From assembly GCA_027487735.1 (NCBI GenBank), contig JAIYDA010000105.1, positions 1-64,000 of the forward strand: a stretch of DNA of 64,000 bases, given 5' to 3'. Source of the stretch: Planctomycetaceae bacterium (GTDB taxonomy: Bacteria; Planctomycetota; Phycisphaerae; Phycisphaerales; UBA1924). Of this stretch, positions 43,619 to 52,146 are shown piece by piece. The translations under genes and the position numbers were made by a program. Position 1 is the first letter of the stretch. Every line of letters starts with the position of its first letter. The notes under the pieces were generated by a model. That model saw nothing but the letters and a program-made list of their open reading frames with translations. It made no database searches and had not been told where the DNA came from.

Positions 43619-44362
43619 TTAGCGACGACGGCGAGCCGCCAGCAAGCCGCCCAAGCCCGCGAGCGCGAACGCGCCAGGGGTGGGGACGGTGATGGTGATG
43701 CCATCGACATCCTTCTTCTTGATGAACGCGATCGTGCCAGGCACGCTCGAAGCGATCAGCTGGTTGTCCAGACCGACCTGAATCTTGGTCGCCTGACCAG
43801 AGATGCTGTTGGCGGCGAGCAGCGCGTCAACGTTGAAGTTCACCGTGCCCTGCCAGATGCCGAGGAACACCGAGCCGCTGCCCAGATTGCTGTTGTTGGC
43901 AGTCACGACCGCCGAGCCACCCACGGGGTTGATCGCGACGCCGTTCACTTCCAGCACGCTCACAAACACGCGGATGCCCGCGAGGGTGAAGGTGGCGGCG
44001 TTGGCGGGCGAGCCGATGAGGGTGTAGTCACCCTTCTCCGAGATGATGAAGTTGTTGATCACGTTGCCGGGGCGGGCGACGATGGTCGTCTGCAGCGTGC
44101 CGTCGGTGATGTCGATCGAGCCGGGGCCACCAGCCGAAACGCCGTTGCTGCTGCTCGCGCCGAACGACACGGGGCTGAACTTCAGCGTGTCGGCGACAAC
44201 CGTCGGTGCACCAAAGAGTGCCCCCGGATCGGTGTTCGAGTCTTCAGAAACGTTCTGGAAAATGACGGTGGAACCGCCAAAGTTTCCGTAGTTGATCGGA
44301 GTGGCGAGCGCCGACCCCGCAATGATGCCCACAACGCCGATAGTGGCGACCTTCACGAGCAT
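43619..44362 (-). CDS. PEP-CTERM-type exported protein (tandem paralog 2)
   Basis: A 247-residue paralog of the downstream gene at 42541. It has a signal peptide ending ALA-T, a beta-rich body, AFIKKKD, and the tail VPTPGAFALAGLGGLLAARRRR, in which the motif is PTP rather than PEP. The ATG at 44362 has GAGAGGG just upstream, and a sigma70-like promoter is visible at 44430-44457. The two paralogs are separated by 328 bases and may be transcribed separately. As with other PEP-CTERM proteins, the tail suggests transport and covalent processing at the outer surface, possibly in an extracellular matrix; this is family knowledge rather than evidence here. Confidence 0.82.
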   Translation of the reverse strand: MLVKVATIGVVGIIAGSALATPINYGNFGGSTVIFQNVSEDSNTDPGALFGAPTVVADTLKFSPVSFGASSSNGVSAGGPGSIDITDGTLQTTIVARPGNVINNFIISEKGDYTLIGSPANAATFTLAGIRVFVSVLEVNGVAINPVGGSAVVTANNSNLGSGSVFLGIWQGTVNFNVDALLAANSISGQATKIQVGLDNQLIASSVPGTIAFIKKKDVDGITITVPTPGAFALAGLGGLLAARRRR

Positions 44363-44429
44363 GATGACCCTCTCTCTCTTAGCCAAACGAGTGCAGCTTC
44401 GCGGTGTCTCCGTACCACGAAGCGTCCAT

Positions 44430-44457
44430 AGGATAACGTCTTCTAAGATACATGCAA
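44430..44457 (-). promoter_or_regulatory. sigma70-like promoter for PEP-CTERM gene at 44362
   Basis: On the minus strand TTGCAT (44457-44452), a 16-base spacer and TATCCT (44435-44430), with a 67-base leader to the ATG at 44362. The remaining gap to pheS holds a weak hairpin (44565-44582) and no gene. Confidence 0.55.
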
Positions 44458-44564
44458 GCGCATGTGGAGCGCTTTTCGCGGGTTTTTGCGCGATCTTTAT
44501 CCGACCTCCGGACCGCACGCACACCAGATAACCTTGAATCCCCGCTATTGCCCCAGAAACGCCA

Positions 44565-44582
44565 CTCCCCGAGGGCGGGGAG
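44565..44582 (-). terminator. possible weak terminator after pheS
   Basis: A 7-bp stem CTCCCCG / CGGGGAG with a 4-base loop. On the minus strand it is followed by TGGCGTTTCTGG, which has only a short T run, so its role is uncertain. Confidence 0.4.
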
Positions 44583-44725
44583 CCCGAAGAACCCACCCAA
44601 ATAGGCTGAGCGGTTTCTTCTCCCCGTAACACACAGGGTGCGACCAACACGGTTATAGCCCCTTTGCGAGGTGGAGTTCGCGCAGTTTGTGCCCGTGCTC
44701 GGGCAACGCTCGCTCAATCGCGCCG

Positions 44726-45763
44726 CTAAATCGCCCCAAGGAATCGCAGGTCGTTCTCAAACAGCAAGCGGATGTCGGGGATGCCGTACTTGCCCATCGC
44801 AAGCCGCTCGATGCCGAAGCCAAACGCGAAGCCGCGCCACTGCTCGGGGTCGATGCCGCACGCCGTGAGCACCGCAGGATCGACCATGCCGCAGCCGCCG
44901 ATCTCCATCCATCGCGGCGGCTGATCGGGGCGAAGGCTTACGCGCAGATCGAGCTCGGCGCTGGGCTCGGTGAACGGAAAAAAGCTCGGGCGTAGGCGCA
45001 GCTCTGCGGCAGGCCCGAAGTACGCGCGAGCGAAGGCGAGCAGCGTGCTCTTGAGGTCCGCCATCGACAGATCGGTGTCGATCGCGAGGCCTTCGATCTG
45101 ATGAAACATGAAGCTGTGCGTCGCATCGACGGTGTCGGGGCGATAGACGCGACCGGGCGAAACGATGCGAATTGGGCCGCGAAGCTGGCCTCCGCCGTCG
45201 CGCACCGCCTGCTCCATGGTGCGAATCTGCACCGTGCTCGTCTGGCTGCGCAGCATGCGGGGCTTGGTGCCTGGCGCGGGCACATCGACATAGAAGTTGT
45301 CCAGCGGATCGCGAGCTGGGTGCTCGGGCGGAATGTTGAGCTTCACGAAGTTGTGGTCGTCGTCCTCGAGCTCTGGGCCCACCGCAACGCTGAAGCCCAT
45401 GCGAGAAAAGACATCGCATAGCTCTTCGCGCACGCGCGTGAGCACGTGGCGGCGCCCGAGGCTCTCGCTCCGCAGCAGGCCCGGCTCGGTCGGGTCGATC
45501 AGGTCCTTCGGTGCTGCGGTTGCCTCGATGCGGGCCTTGACCTCAGCGAACGCGCCCTCGATCTCAGCCTTCAGCGCGTTCACCGCCCCGCCATAGGCCG
45601 CGCGCTGGTCCTTGGGGATGTCCTTCATCGCACCCAGCAGCGACTTGAGCGAGCCCGAAGAGCCCAGAAACTCGATGCGCCAGGCCTCCAACGCCGCGGG
45701 CGAAGCCACGGCGGCAAGCTTGGAGAGGGCGTCGGTGCGGAGGGTGTTGAGCGGGTCTTGCAT
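44726..45763 (-). CDS. pheS: phenylalanyl-tRNA synthetase alpha chain
   Basis: PheS carries the catalytic core of the two-subunit phenylalanyl-tRNA synthetase. The 345-residue product has an N-terminal coiled-coil-like part and the class II motifs: GFSVAVGPELEDDDHNF near residue 125, a THSFMFHQIEG segment near residue 215, and FGFGIERLAMGKYGI with motif 3 near the end. The ATG at 45763 is preceded by TAAACT eight bases upstream. The beta-chain gene pheT is usually next to pheS but is not seen here. The ndk gene lies 196 bases upstream on the same strand, so joint transcription is possible. Confidence 0.93.
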   Translation of the reverse strand: MQDPLNTLRTDALSKLAAVASPAALEAWRIEFLGSSGSLKSLLGAMKDIPKDQRAAYGGAVNALKAEIEGAFAEVKARIEATAAPKDLIDPTEPGLLRSESLGRRHVLTRVREELCDVFSRMGFSVAVGPELEDDDHNFVKLNIPPEHPARDPLDNFYVDVPAPGTKPRMLRSQTSTVQIRTMEQAVRDGGGQLRGPIRIVSPGRVYRPDTVDATHSFMFHQIEGLAIDTDLSMADLKSTLLAFARAYFGPAAELRLRPSFFPFTEPSAELDLRVSLRPDQPPRWMEIGGCGMVDPAVLTACGIDPEQWRGFAFGFGIERLAMGKYGIPDIRLLFENDLRFLGAI

Positions 45764-45959
45764 GCGGGCAGAGTTTACCACGCGCGCGGAGTGGTCGATG
45801 CCAGCGAAAGACGTGGCGAGCGGCGAAGCAAAGCCCAGCAACGCAAACGCCCGCCCGATGGACTCGGCCGGGCGCGGAAGGTCAGAACGTGATCGATCGA
45901 CATTGGCCTGCAAAACGACAAGAAGAGCCGCAAAAAGGCCGCGAAAAGGCTCGGATCGC

Positions 45960-46430
45960 TTACTCCGCCTTCCCGCCCGAGTAGTCGTAGATCCAGCGGT
46001 CGCCCGCGCGCTCAAAGTTCAGCACTTCGCCCGCCTTGAAGAACAGGCCCAGCTCGCGCTCGGCAGCCTCGGGGCTGTCGGAGCCATGGATGAGGTTGAA
46101 GCTGTTGCTGACGCCAAAGTCGCCGCGGATGGTGCCCGGGTTGGCCTTGCTGCCAAAGGTCGCGCCCATCATGTTGCGGGCGATGGTGATGGCGCCGTTG
46201 CCACGGATGGCGAGCACCAGCACGGGGCTGGAGGTCATGAACTTGACCAGGCCCGGGTAGAAGGGGCGCTCTTTGTGGGCGCTGTAGTGCGTGGCGGCGA
46301 GCTCTTGGCTGATTTGCATGAGCTTGCAGCCCACGACTTGCAGGCCTTTGTCCTCGAAACGGGCGAGGATGCGGCCCATGAGGCCACGCTGAACGGCGTC
46401 GGGCTTGAGGATGATGAGGGTGGTTTCCAT
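45960..46430 (-). CDS. ndk: nucleoside diphosphate kinase
   Basis: Ndk transfers the gamma-phosphate between nucleoside triphosphates and diphosphates. The 156-residue protein begins METTLIILKPDAVQRGLMG and has the active-site histidine in SFNLIHGSDSPE near residue 123; in the usual family this reads NLVHASD. Length is normal. AAGGA lies 8 bases before the ATG at 46430. The gene is divergent from the PEP-CTERM gene at 46801, with a 370-base gap that contains that gene's promoter. Confidence 0.95.
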   Translation of the reverse strand: METTLIILKPDAVQRGLMGRILARFEDKGLQVVGCKLMQISQELAATHYSAHKERPFYPGLVKFMTSSPVLVLAIRGNGAITIARNMMGATFGSKANPGTIRGDFGVSNSFNLIHGSDSPEAAERELGLFFKAGEVLNFERAGDRWIYDYSGGKAE

Positions 46431-46689
46431 CGGAATCGTCCTTGTTTTTGGGCAGGGAGCCCGCACGGAGCGAGCCTGCCAACTGGGTGAGAAAAATGGG
46501 GGCGGAGGATAGGCGAGCGGGTGGGCGGGGGTGCGCATGAAGCTCGCGCGGGGTCGTAGCACGCGCGAAGAACAGGGTCACCATCGCAACGACGCCCAAT
46601 AAAACAAGCATCACGGCAGGCCTGAACGGCCTTGTGTGAAAATGGGCAAAGGCCGCGCAAATTGTTCATGAAGCTGGGGGTGTTTGCGG

Positions 46690-46717
46690 TTGACAGCGTC
46701 TGGCGTTCTGCTATCTT
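46690..46717 (+). promoter_or_regulatory. sigma70-like promoter for PEP-CTERM gene at 46801
   Basis: TTGACA (46690-46695), a 16-base spacer and TATCTT (46712-46717), with an 83-base leader to the ATG at 46801. It lies in the 370-base divergent gap with ndk; nothing else is recognised in that gap. Confidence 0.65.
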
Positions 46718-46800
46718 CTTCGTTGTAGGCCCTTGTGAGAGGGGGCCTCAAACATCACCCGTTTGGTGCCGATATCTCGGCGCCAGCGAGAGGAGAGTTT

Positions 46801-47466
46801 ATGCGTATTTCTGCTTTGGCCCTTGCGGCCATTGCCGGTGTTGCAAGCACGAGCAACGCTTCGGTCACTTTCGATTTCACGATCACCGCCGACAACCACT
46901 ACGCGATTTATTCGCCGACTGGTGTGGGTACGAACGTGTCGTTCGTGGGCGAGAACGAAGCCACCTTCGATGGCAACCCTGGCCTGTACAACTGGTCGCT
47001 CCCCGAACAATGGTCGGCTGTCAGCCCCAACGGCGTGATGTACATCGCCGGTTGGTCGGATGACTTCCTGTTCCAGGGCGTTCTCGCGCAGGTGTTCGCC
47101 AACGGCTCACCCATCCACACGGGCGACGCCCGCTGGGAAGTGACCCCCACGAACCTCGATCTGGACGACCTCGACAGCTCGCCCAGCGTTGGCCAGATGG
47201 CCACGCTGATCGCGTCTGCCAACACCAACTCGACGTGGGAGCCCACGTTCGTTGGCGGCAACAACGGTGTTGCTCCCTGGGGCTTTATTCCTGGCATCAC
47301 GCAGGAAGCCAAGTGGGTGTGGTGGGCTCGTCCGGGCAGCAGCGATCCGCTGACGGGCGACACCAACGCTGGTGAGTTCCTGATCTTCCGCCTCACGATC
47401 CCGACGCCCGCTTCGGCGGCGCTGCTGGCTCTGGGTGGCTTGGTCATGGCTCGTCGCCGCCGCTAA
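46801..47466 (+). CDS. PEP-CTERM-type exported protein
   Basis: A 221-residue exported protein with a signal peptide ending SNA-S. The body is strand-rich and acidic with many Asn and Trp residues. It ends with IPTPASAALLALGGLVMARRRR, a PEP-CTERM-type tail with PTP in place of PEP. It is not a close relative of the pair at 42.5-44.4 kb, so it is a third, independent family member. GAGAGGAGA stands 5 bases before the ATG. A near-consensus promoter precedes it and a strong hairpin terminator follows 155 bases after the stop, so it is a single-gene transcript with long ends. Its function is unknown. Confidence 0.82.
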   Translation: MRISALALAAIAGVASTSNASVTFDFTITADNHYAIYSPTGVGTNVSFVGENEATFDGNPGLYNWSLPEQWSAVSPNGVMYIAGWSDDFLFQGVLAQVFANGSPIHTGDARWEVTPTNLDLDDLDSSPSVGQMATLIASANTNSTWEPTFVGGNNGVAPWGFIPGITQEAKWVWWARPGSSDPLTGDTNAGEFLIFRLTIPTPASAALLALGGLVMARRRR

Positions 47467-47620
47467 GCAGCCGCGAGTTGTGCTTCGCACACTCGCCCTC
47501 CCTTGCTGAGGCCGCGAAGCAATCGCGGAAAGCAAGCCCCGCACGCCCACGAACAACCACCTCGTGAGCACCGCAGGGTTCATCGAAAAAAACGCTCCTT
47601 GTTGGAGCACCACAATCGTT

Positions 47621-47662
47621 CCCGAGCCCGGTGTTCTCACGCCCGGGCTCGGGTTGTTTTTG
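47621..47662 (+). terminator. rho-independent terminator
   Basis: An 11-bp stem CCCGAGCCCGG / CCGGGCTCGGG (47621-47631, 47643-47653) followed by TTGTTTTTGG. It terminates the plus-strand PEP-CTERM gene, 155 bases after its stop. Confidence 0.88.
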
Positions 47663-47677
47663 GGCGCATGCCTAGTG

Positions 47678-47698
47678 GCACTGGCGTCTCGCCAGTGC
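47678..47698. repeat. GGCGTCTCGCC hairpin repeat
   Basis: GCACTGGCG-TCT-CGCCAGTGC, a perfect 9-bp stem with a 3-base loop. The core GGCG-TCT-CGCC is the reverse complement of the GGCG-AGA-CGCC core at 4978. Confidence 0.85.
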
Positions 47699-47788
47699 GC
47701 TCGGCGGGTGCGGCGTGAAGCAACCTGGCGTTGCGGCGGCGCGGTTGCGCCGCGTGGGCAGGGGATTGGTTGGCGGCTGCTGCGCCGT

Positions 47789-47846
47789 GGGCACAGGCGA
47801 GACGCCCTGTGCCACCGGGTGTGGGCGAGACGCTCTCTGCCACCGG
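47789..47846. repeat. GGCGAGACGCC hairpin repeat, two copies
   Basis: GGCACAGG-CGAGACGC-CCTGTGCC (47790-47813) has a perfect 8-bp stem and continues CACC; a degenerate second copy with GGGCGAGACGCTCTCTGCCACC follows at 47823-47844. It lies immediately before the argF stop, between convergent genes. Confidence 0.82.
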
Positions 47847-48863
47847 TTACGCGAGAATGCTTGCGAGCAGCGCGTTCTGCGCGTGCAAACGGTTCTCGGC
47901 TTGGTCGTAGACGATCGAGCCTGGGCTGTCGATGACGTCGTCGGTCACTTCCACGCCTCGGCGGGCGGGCAGGCAGTGCATGAACTTGCTGGGGCCCCAG
48001 CTTGCAGGCAGGCCCATCGTGGCGCGGGCCATCAGCTCGTGATCGACCTGATAGTCGGCGAACACCTTCAGCCGCTTGCCCGCCTGATCGGCCTGACCCA
48101 TGCTGATCCAGACGTCGGTGTATACCGCGTGGTGGGCCTCGACCGCGCTGAGCTTGCTCGCGAGCGTGAGGGTGCTGCCGCTCTCTTTCGCGAGTTGCTG
48201 GCACTGCGCCGCGATGTCGTCGGCGGGATCAAACCGCTTGGGCGTGACGACGGTGATGTCGACGCCCAGCGTACACGCGGCGTGCATGAGGCTGTGGCAG
48301 ACGTTGTTGCCATCGCCTACGTAGGCAATGCGCAGACGCTTGCCCTCGACGGTGAGCGAGGGGGCACGCTCCCAGAGCGTAAAGAGATCAGCGAGGGCCT
48401 GGCAGGGGTGGAAGCGATCGCTCAGGGCGTTGATGACCGGGACGGAGCTGTGCTCGGCAAGCTCCTCGACGATTTGCTGGTCGTACACGCGCGCGACGAT
48501 GCAGTGCAGCCAACGCTCGAGGTTCTTCGCGTAGTCCTTCACGGCTTCGCGCTCGCCCAGGCGCTGCACGCTGTGGTCCATGTAGACGGCTCGCCCGCCC
48601 AGCATGCCCACGCCCAGCTCAAAGGTGAGGCGCGTGCGCAGGCTCGCTTTCTCGAAGATGAGGATGACGCTCTTGTTTGCGAGGGTGGTGCGCTGCTGGT
48701 GGCGCGTGCCCTTGAGCTCCTTTGCGAGCGCAAACAGCTCGAGCACGCAGGGCTTGGCGAGCTGCGTGAACGTGAGGAGGTCGCGGTTGCGCAGATCGGC
48801 GAGGGAGCGCGCGGGCGAGGGGAGATTGAGAGGAGCGGGCGAGGATGCGCCAGAAATCTGCAC
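47847..48863 (-). CDS. argF: ornithine carbamoyltransferase
   Basis: ArgF condenses ornithine with carbamoyl phosphate to citrulline in arginine synthesis. The protein has the carbamoyl-phosphate loop EKASLRTR near residue 67, RFHPCQALADL near residue 148, VGDGNNVCHSL, DVWISMGQ, and the HCLPARRG ornithine-site motif near residue 290. A GTG at 48863 is preferred, since GGAG lies 8 bases upstream and the 338 residues are close to the usual length; the frame also opens further upstream to 48938. An 8-bp tandem repeat lies just upstream at 48931. The rest of the arginine genes are elsewhere, except argC at 3.9 kb. Confidence 0.93.
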   Translation of the reverse strand: MQISGASSPAPLNLPSPARSLADLRNRDLLTFTQLAKPCVLELFALAKELKGTRHQQRTTLANKSVILIFEKASLRTRLTFELGVGMLGGRAVYMDHSVQRLGEREAVKDYAKNLERWLHCIVARVYDQQIVEELAEHSSVPVINALSDRFHPCQALADLFTLWERAPSLTVEGKRLRIAYVGDGNNVCHSLMHAACTLGVDITVVTPKRFDPADDIAAQCQQLAKESGSTLTLASKLSAVEAHHAVYTDVWISMGQADQAGKRLKVFADYQVDHELMARATMGLPASWGPSKFMHCLPARRGVEVTDDVIDSPGSIVYDQAENRLHAQNALLASILA

Positions 48864-48930
48864 GGGCGAAACTCCGGAGTTGGTTGGGCGAAAGGGGGAA
48901 TGATTGGCGCGGAAGGGGCTGGAAGAACAG

Positions 48931-48967
48931 AGTGGCAAAGTGGCGAAGTGGCGAAGTGGCAGAGTGG
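48931..48967. repeat. 8-bp tandem repeat, AGTGGCRA x4
   Basis: AGTGGCAA, AGTGGCGA, AGTGGCGA, AGTGGCAG and a partial AGTGG. It lies in the gap between the argF start and the helicase stop, probably near the argF promoter. Confidence 0.9.
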
Positions 48968-48993
48968 AGGGCTGAACAGACCACTAGGTGCCA

Positions 48994-51369
48994 CTAGGGG
49001 CGGTCGGTGAGGATGGTGGGCTGCATGGGGCCGCTGGGGCCCATGGGGAGGGCTTGCAGAAACAGCCGCCCGTAGCGTGCGGTCTGCACGCGGGGGTCGA
49101 GGATCGCGACGCGGCCCCGGTCGGTGCTGCTGCGGATGAGGCGCCCGAAGCCTTGCTTGAACTTGATGATCGCGCGCGGCACGCTCTCTTCCATGAAGGC
49201 GTTGCCGCCGCGCAGCTCGATGGCTTCGAGGCGGGCCTGCGTGAGCGGACGATCGGGCGGATCAAACGGGAGCTTGGTGATGATGACGTTGCGCAGGCCC
49301 TGCCCGCGCACGTCGACGCCTTGCCAAAAACTCGCGGCACCAAAGAGCACGCTGCGGGCATCATCGCGGAATCGTTGCAGCAGCAGCGTGCGCGAGCCGT
49401 CGCGACCTTGGGCGAGCAAGGGCAGCCCCAGCTTCTCCAGCGGGCCCGAGAGCCTTTGGGCACATTGGAGCAACGACGAGAAGCTGGTGAACAGCACGAA
49501 GGCCCCGCCCCCGGTCGCGAAGACGTGGTCGAGAATGAGCGGTGCCAGGCGGTCGGCCTCGCTGCCTCGCTGGCTGCCGAAGCTGCCCGCGGGCGGGCGC
49601 GATGGCGTGCGGGGCGGGGCAGCGCCAAACGAGAACTGCTCGGGTAAGTCGGCGGCGAAGCTGGGGCCCGCGAAGGGATCGGCATCGCTGCTTGCGCCTG
49701 GCTTTGGCTTGCCGGGTTGGGATTGGGGTTGGGGCTGGGGAGCCGAGCTGCGCAGATCGACAAACAGCTCGACCTGCGTGGCATAATCGAAGGGGCTCGA
49801 AAGCTGCAGCGTGCCCGCACCATCGCACCCCAGGCGCTGGATGGCGTGCGTGAAGGCTGCCTCTTTGTGCTCGCCCGCTTCGTCCTCGCGCGCGGTGCGC
49901 GTCGCGATGGTGGCGCTGGTGAGGATGACGCTGTGCCCGCTGCGAAACAGGCGCTCGCGCAGCAGCTCGGCGACTTCGATGGGTGCGCACGCGAGCGTGA
50001 CGCGGCGGTGGCCCTGACCATCGTCGGGCCCGCCTGCGCTCTCGATCCAGTAGGCGCAGGCGGGGAGAGCGTGGGTGATGAGCGTGTCGGCGTCGCTGCC
50101 GATCATTTCGGCACGCTGGGCGTAGCTGTTGAGCTCGAAGCGGTCGGGCTCAAACTTGCACTCGTCGCGCAGGGCCCGCAAGCGCACGATAAGCTCGCGG
50201 AAGATGGGCGTGAGCTGATTCTCGATGAACCCCGCCTTGCGAAGCCTCAGCACCTGGGGCTCGTTGCCCTTGGGCTGGTAGGCCCGCTGCGTCCAGCCCC
50301 GATGCTGCTGGTCTGCCTGAGGGCTTGCGGGCGAGGCCTCCTCGCGCCGCAGCAGCAGCTGCACGAGATCATCAAAGGTCGCGCGGCATGCGTCCTGGGC
50401 GCGCACCACGAGGTTGATCGCGCGTTCGATGCTCGATGTGTCGCTCGCGTCGCTGAGCGTGAGCTGGGGCAAGTAGCCCTTGCCCGTGCGGGGCTGATAG
50501 AGCGTGGTGAGCAGGTGCTGCACGCGGCCTTCGCCCAAGCTTGCGCCAAAGTGCTCGCCCGCGACCTCCTCGACGTTGTGGGCTTCGTCGAAGATCACGT
50601 GCTGATACGCGGGCAGAAAGCCCGCATCCTGCGAGCGCAGGGCAAGGTCACTAAAGAACAGCGCGTGGTTGCACACCAGCAGGTTCGCGCCCTCCATTTT
50701 GCGGCGGGCAGATTGATAAAAGCACGCGTCGTAGTTGGGGCACTTCTTGCCCATGCAGTTGCCGCTGTCGCTCTGCACCTTGTCCCATATGCCCATGCGC
50801 TCGATGGGCGGCAGCGAGCTGAGCGTGCCGTCGGTGGTGCTGTAGGCCCAGTCCTCGATCTGGTGCAGGCTGCGGCGCTGGGCAGGATCGGAGAAGAGTT
50901 TTTCCTGGCGCTCACTCGCCATGCGCAGGCGGCGGATACTGACGTAGTTGCCGCGGCCCTTCACGAGCACGGGGCGCAGCTCGTGCAGCGCACCATCGGG
51001 CGCGCTGCTCATGGTGTCGGCTAGGTCGCCGCTCTCGATGAGCAGCTCAAGCACACGCTGCACGAGGGGAATGTCCTTCGCGACCAGCTGCTCCTGCAGG
51101 CTGATGGTGTGGGTGCTGATGACGACCGTCTCGCCAAAGAGCACGGCCCGCAGCGCTGCGGGCAGCAGATAAGCAAAGCTCTTGCCCGTGCCCGTGCCCG
51201 CTTCCACGAGCAGGTGGGCCCGTGCGTCGAAGGTTTCCATCGTGCGCAGGGCCATCGACCGCTGCTGGGGGCGAGCCTCGAACGCATCGCCCGTGGCGGC
51301 GTGCATCGCCCGCGCGACGGGACCGCCCGGCGCGAGCATGGCGTGGAGAATGTCCTGTGGGCTGGGCAT
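48994..51369 (-). CDS. DinG/XPD-type ATP-dependent DNA helicase
   Basis: A 791-residue superfamily 2 helicase of the DinG/YoaA type, expected to unwind DNA 5' to 3'. Motif I is GTGTGKS near residue 60, the DEAH box VIFDEAHN near residue 248, and motif VI-like QGFGRLIRSSTDRG near the C-terminus. DinG relatives bind a 4Fe-4S cluster. Here C-x4-C-x5-C (NCMGKKCPNYDAC) is present near residue 207, but the first cysteine, usually in KGRxNYxC, is a serine (GRGNYVSIRR). It begins a short distance from the divergent GNAT gene. TACGCT lies 12 bases upstream of the ATG. The Pro/Gln-rich stretch near residues 550-575 looks like an insert. Confidence 0.87.
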   Translation of the reverse strand: MPSPQDILHAMLAPGGPVARAMHAATGDAFEARPQQRSMALRTMETFDARAHLLVEAGTGTGKSFAYLLPAALRAVLFGETVVISTHTISLQEQLVAKDIPLVQRVLELLIESGDLADTMSSAPDGALHELRPVLVKGRGNYVSIRRLRMASERQEKLFSDPAQRRSLHQIEDWAYSTTDGTLSSLPPIERMGIWDKVQSDSGNCMGKKCPNYDACFYQSARRKMEGANLLVCNHALFFSDLALRSQDAGFLPAYQHVIFDEAHNVEEVAGEHFGASLGEGRVQHLLTTLYQPRTGKGYLPQLTLSDASDTSSIERAINLVVRAQDACRATFDDLVQLLLRREEASPASPQADQQHRGWTQRAYQPKGNEPQVLRLRKAGFIENQLTPIFRELIVRLRALRDECKFEPDRFELNSYAQRAEMIGSDADTLITHALPACAYWIESAGGPDDGQGHRRVTLACAPIEVAELLRERLFRSGHSVILTSATIATRTAREDEAGEHKEAAFTHAIQRLGCDGAGTLQLSSPFDYATQVELFVDLRSSAPQPQPQSQPGKPKPGASSDADPFAGPSFAADLPEQFSFGAAPPRTPSRPPAGSFGSQRGSEADRLAPLILDHVFATGGGAFVLFTSFSSLLQCAQRLSGPLEKLGLPLLAQGRDGSRTLLLQRFRDDARSVLFGAASFWQGVDVRGQGLRNVIITKLPFDPPDRPLTQARLEAIELRGGNAFMEESVPRAIIKFKQGFGRLIRSSTDRGRVAILDPRVQTARYGRLFLQALPMGPSGPMQPTILTDRP

Positions 51370-51476
51370 CCGTGCGAGGGAAGCGTAGGGCGATGAGTCG
51401 GAGTTTGTTTGGTGATGCGTGGAACACGCGCGGTGTGCATGTGGGCAGCACGAGACATGCCGCTACGCTCGCGCGA

Positions 51477-52067
51477 GTGTTCCCGATGCGCACAACCTCG
51501 CGAGGCAGGCTTGGCACGCGCGAGCTCGTGCTGCGCCGGGCGGAGGTGCGCGATGCGCGCGAGCTTCGCGAACTGGTGGTGCAGGTGACGTTGGACGCGC
51601 CGCGCACGCAGGCGATCGTTGCGAGCGAGGTGCGCGACCTGGCACGCTATGAGGCACGCATCGCGGAGTCTCTCCAAGAGCCCGATGGGTTGCTTCTGGT
51701 TGCGTGCGACGCAGCGCGCGACCGAGATCGCGGCGGCACAATCATCGGCGAGCTTTCGGCAAAGCCTGGCTCGCGCGTGCGGCTGCGGCACAGCGTGCAC
51801 CTTGGGCTGTCGGTCGCGAGCGAGGCACGCGGGCAGGGCGTCGGGCGCGCGATGATGGAGGCAACGCTCGTGTGGGCGCGGAGCAAGCCGAGCCTTATGT
51901 TTGCCCGGCTTGCGTGCGTCGCGAGCAACGTCGCGGCTCGCAACCTCTACGACAGCCTTGGCTTCAAGGTCGATGGCGTGCAGCCGGGTTACTTCCTGTT
52001 TGAGGATGGCACGATGGAAGACGACGTGGTGATGAGCCTGCGGCTGCGAGAGGGTGGATCGGCGTGA
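51477..52067 (+). CDS. GNAT family N-acetyltransferase
   Basis: A 196-residue acetyl-CoA-dependent acetyltransferase. The fold begins with ELVLRRAEVRDARELREL, and the acetyl-CoA loop appears as SEARGQGVGRAMME near residue 125, followed by ASNVAARNLYDSLGFKVDG, a typical end of GNAT domains. The GTG at 51477 is proposed because TACGCT lies seven bases upstream, similar to the HAD gene, and it leaves 107 bases between the divergent starts. An ATG at 51486 or a longer frame from 51393 is also possible. Substrate unknown: antibiotic, amine or protein N-terminus are all open. Confidence 0.85.
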   Translation: MFPMRTTSRGRLGTRELVLRRAEVRDARELRELVVQVTLDAPRTQAIVASEVRDLARYEARIAESLQEPDGLLLVACDAARDRDRGGTIIGELSAKPGSRVRLRHSVHLGLSVASEARGQGVGRAMMEATLVWARSKPSLMFARLACVASNVAARNLYDSLGFKVDGVQPGYFLFEDGTMEDDVVMSLRLREGGSA

Positions 52068-52146
52068 GGGGTGGCGAGACACGCCTCGCTCCTTGGGCGA
52101 TGAGCGGCAGCAGCTGAACTGCCCGCATGCAATCGCGTGCCGCGCC

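Noticed and set aside
44363..44725. Riboswitch, tRNA or T-box near pheS
   Set aside because: No cloverleaf, T-box motif or conserved riboswitch core was recognisable; only a weak hairpin and a promoter.
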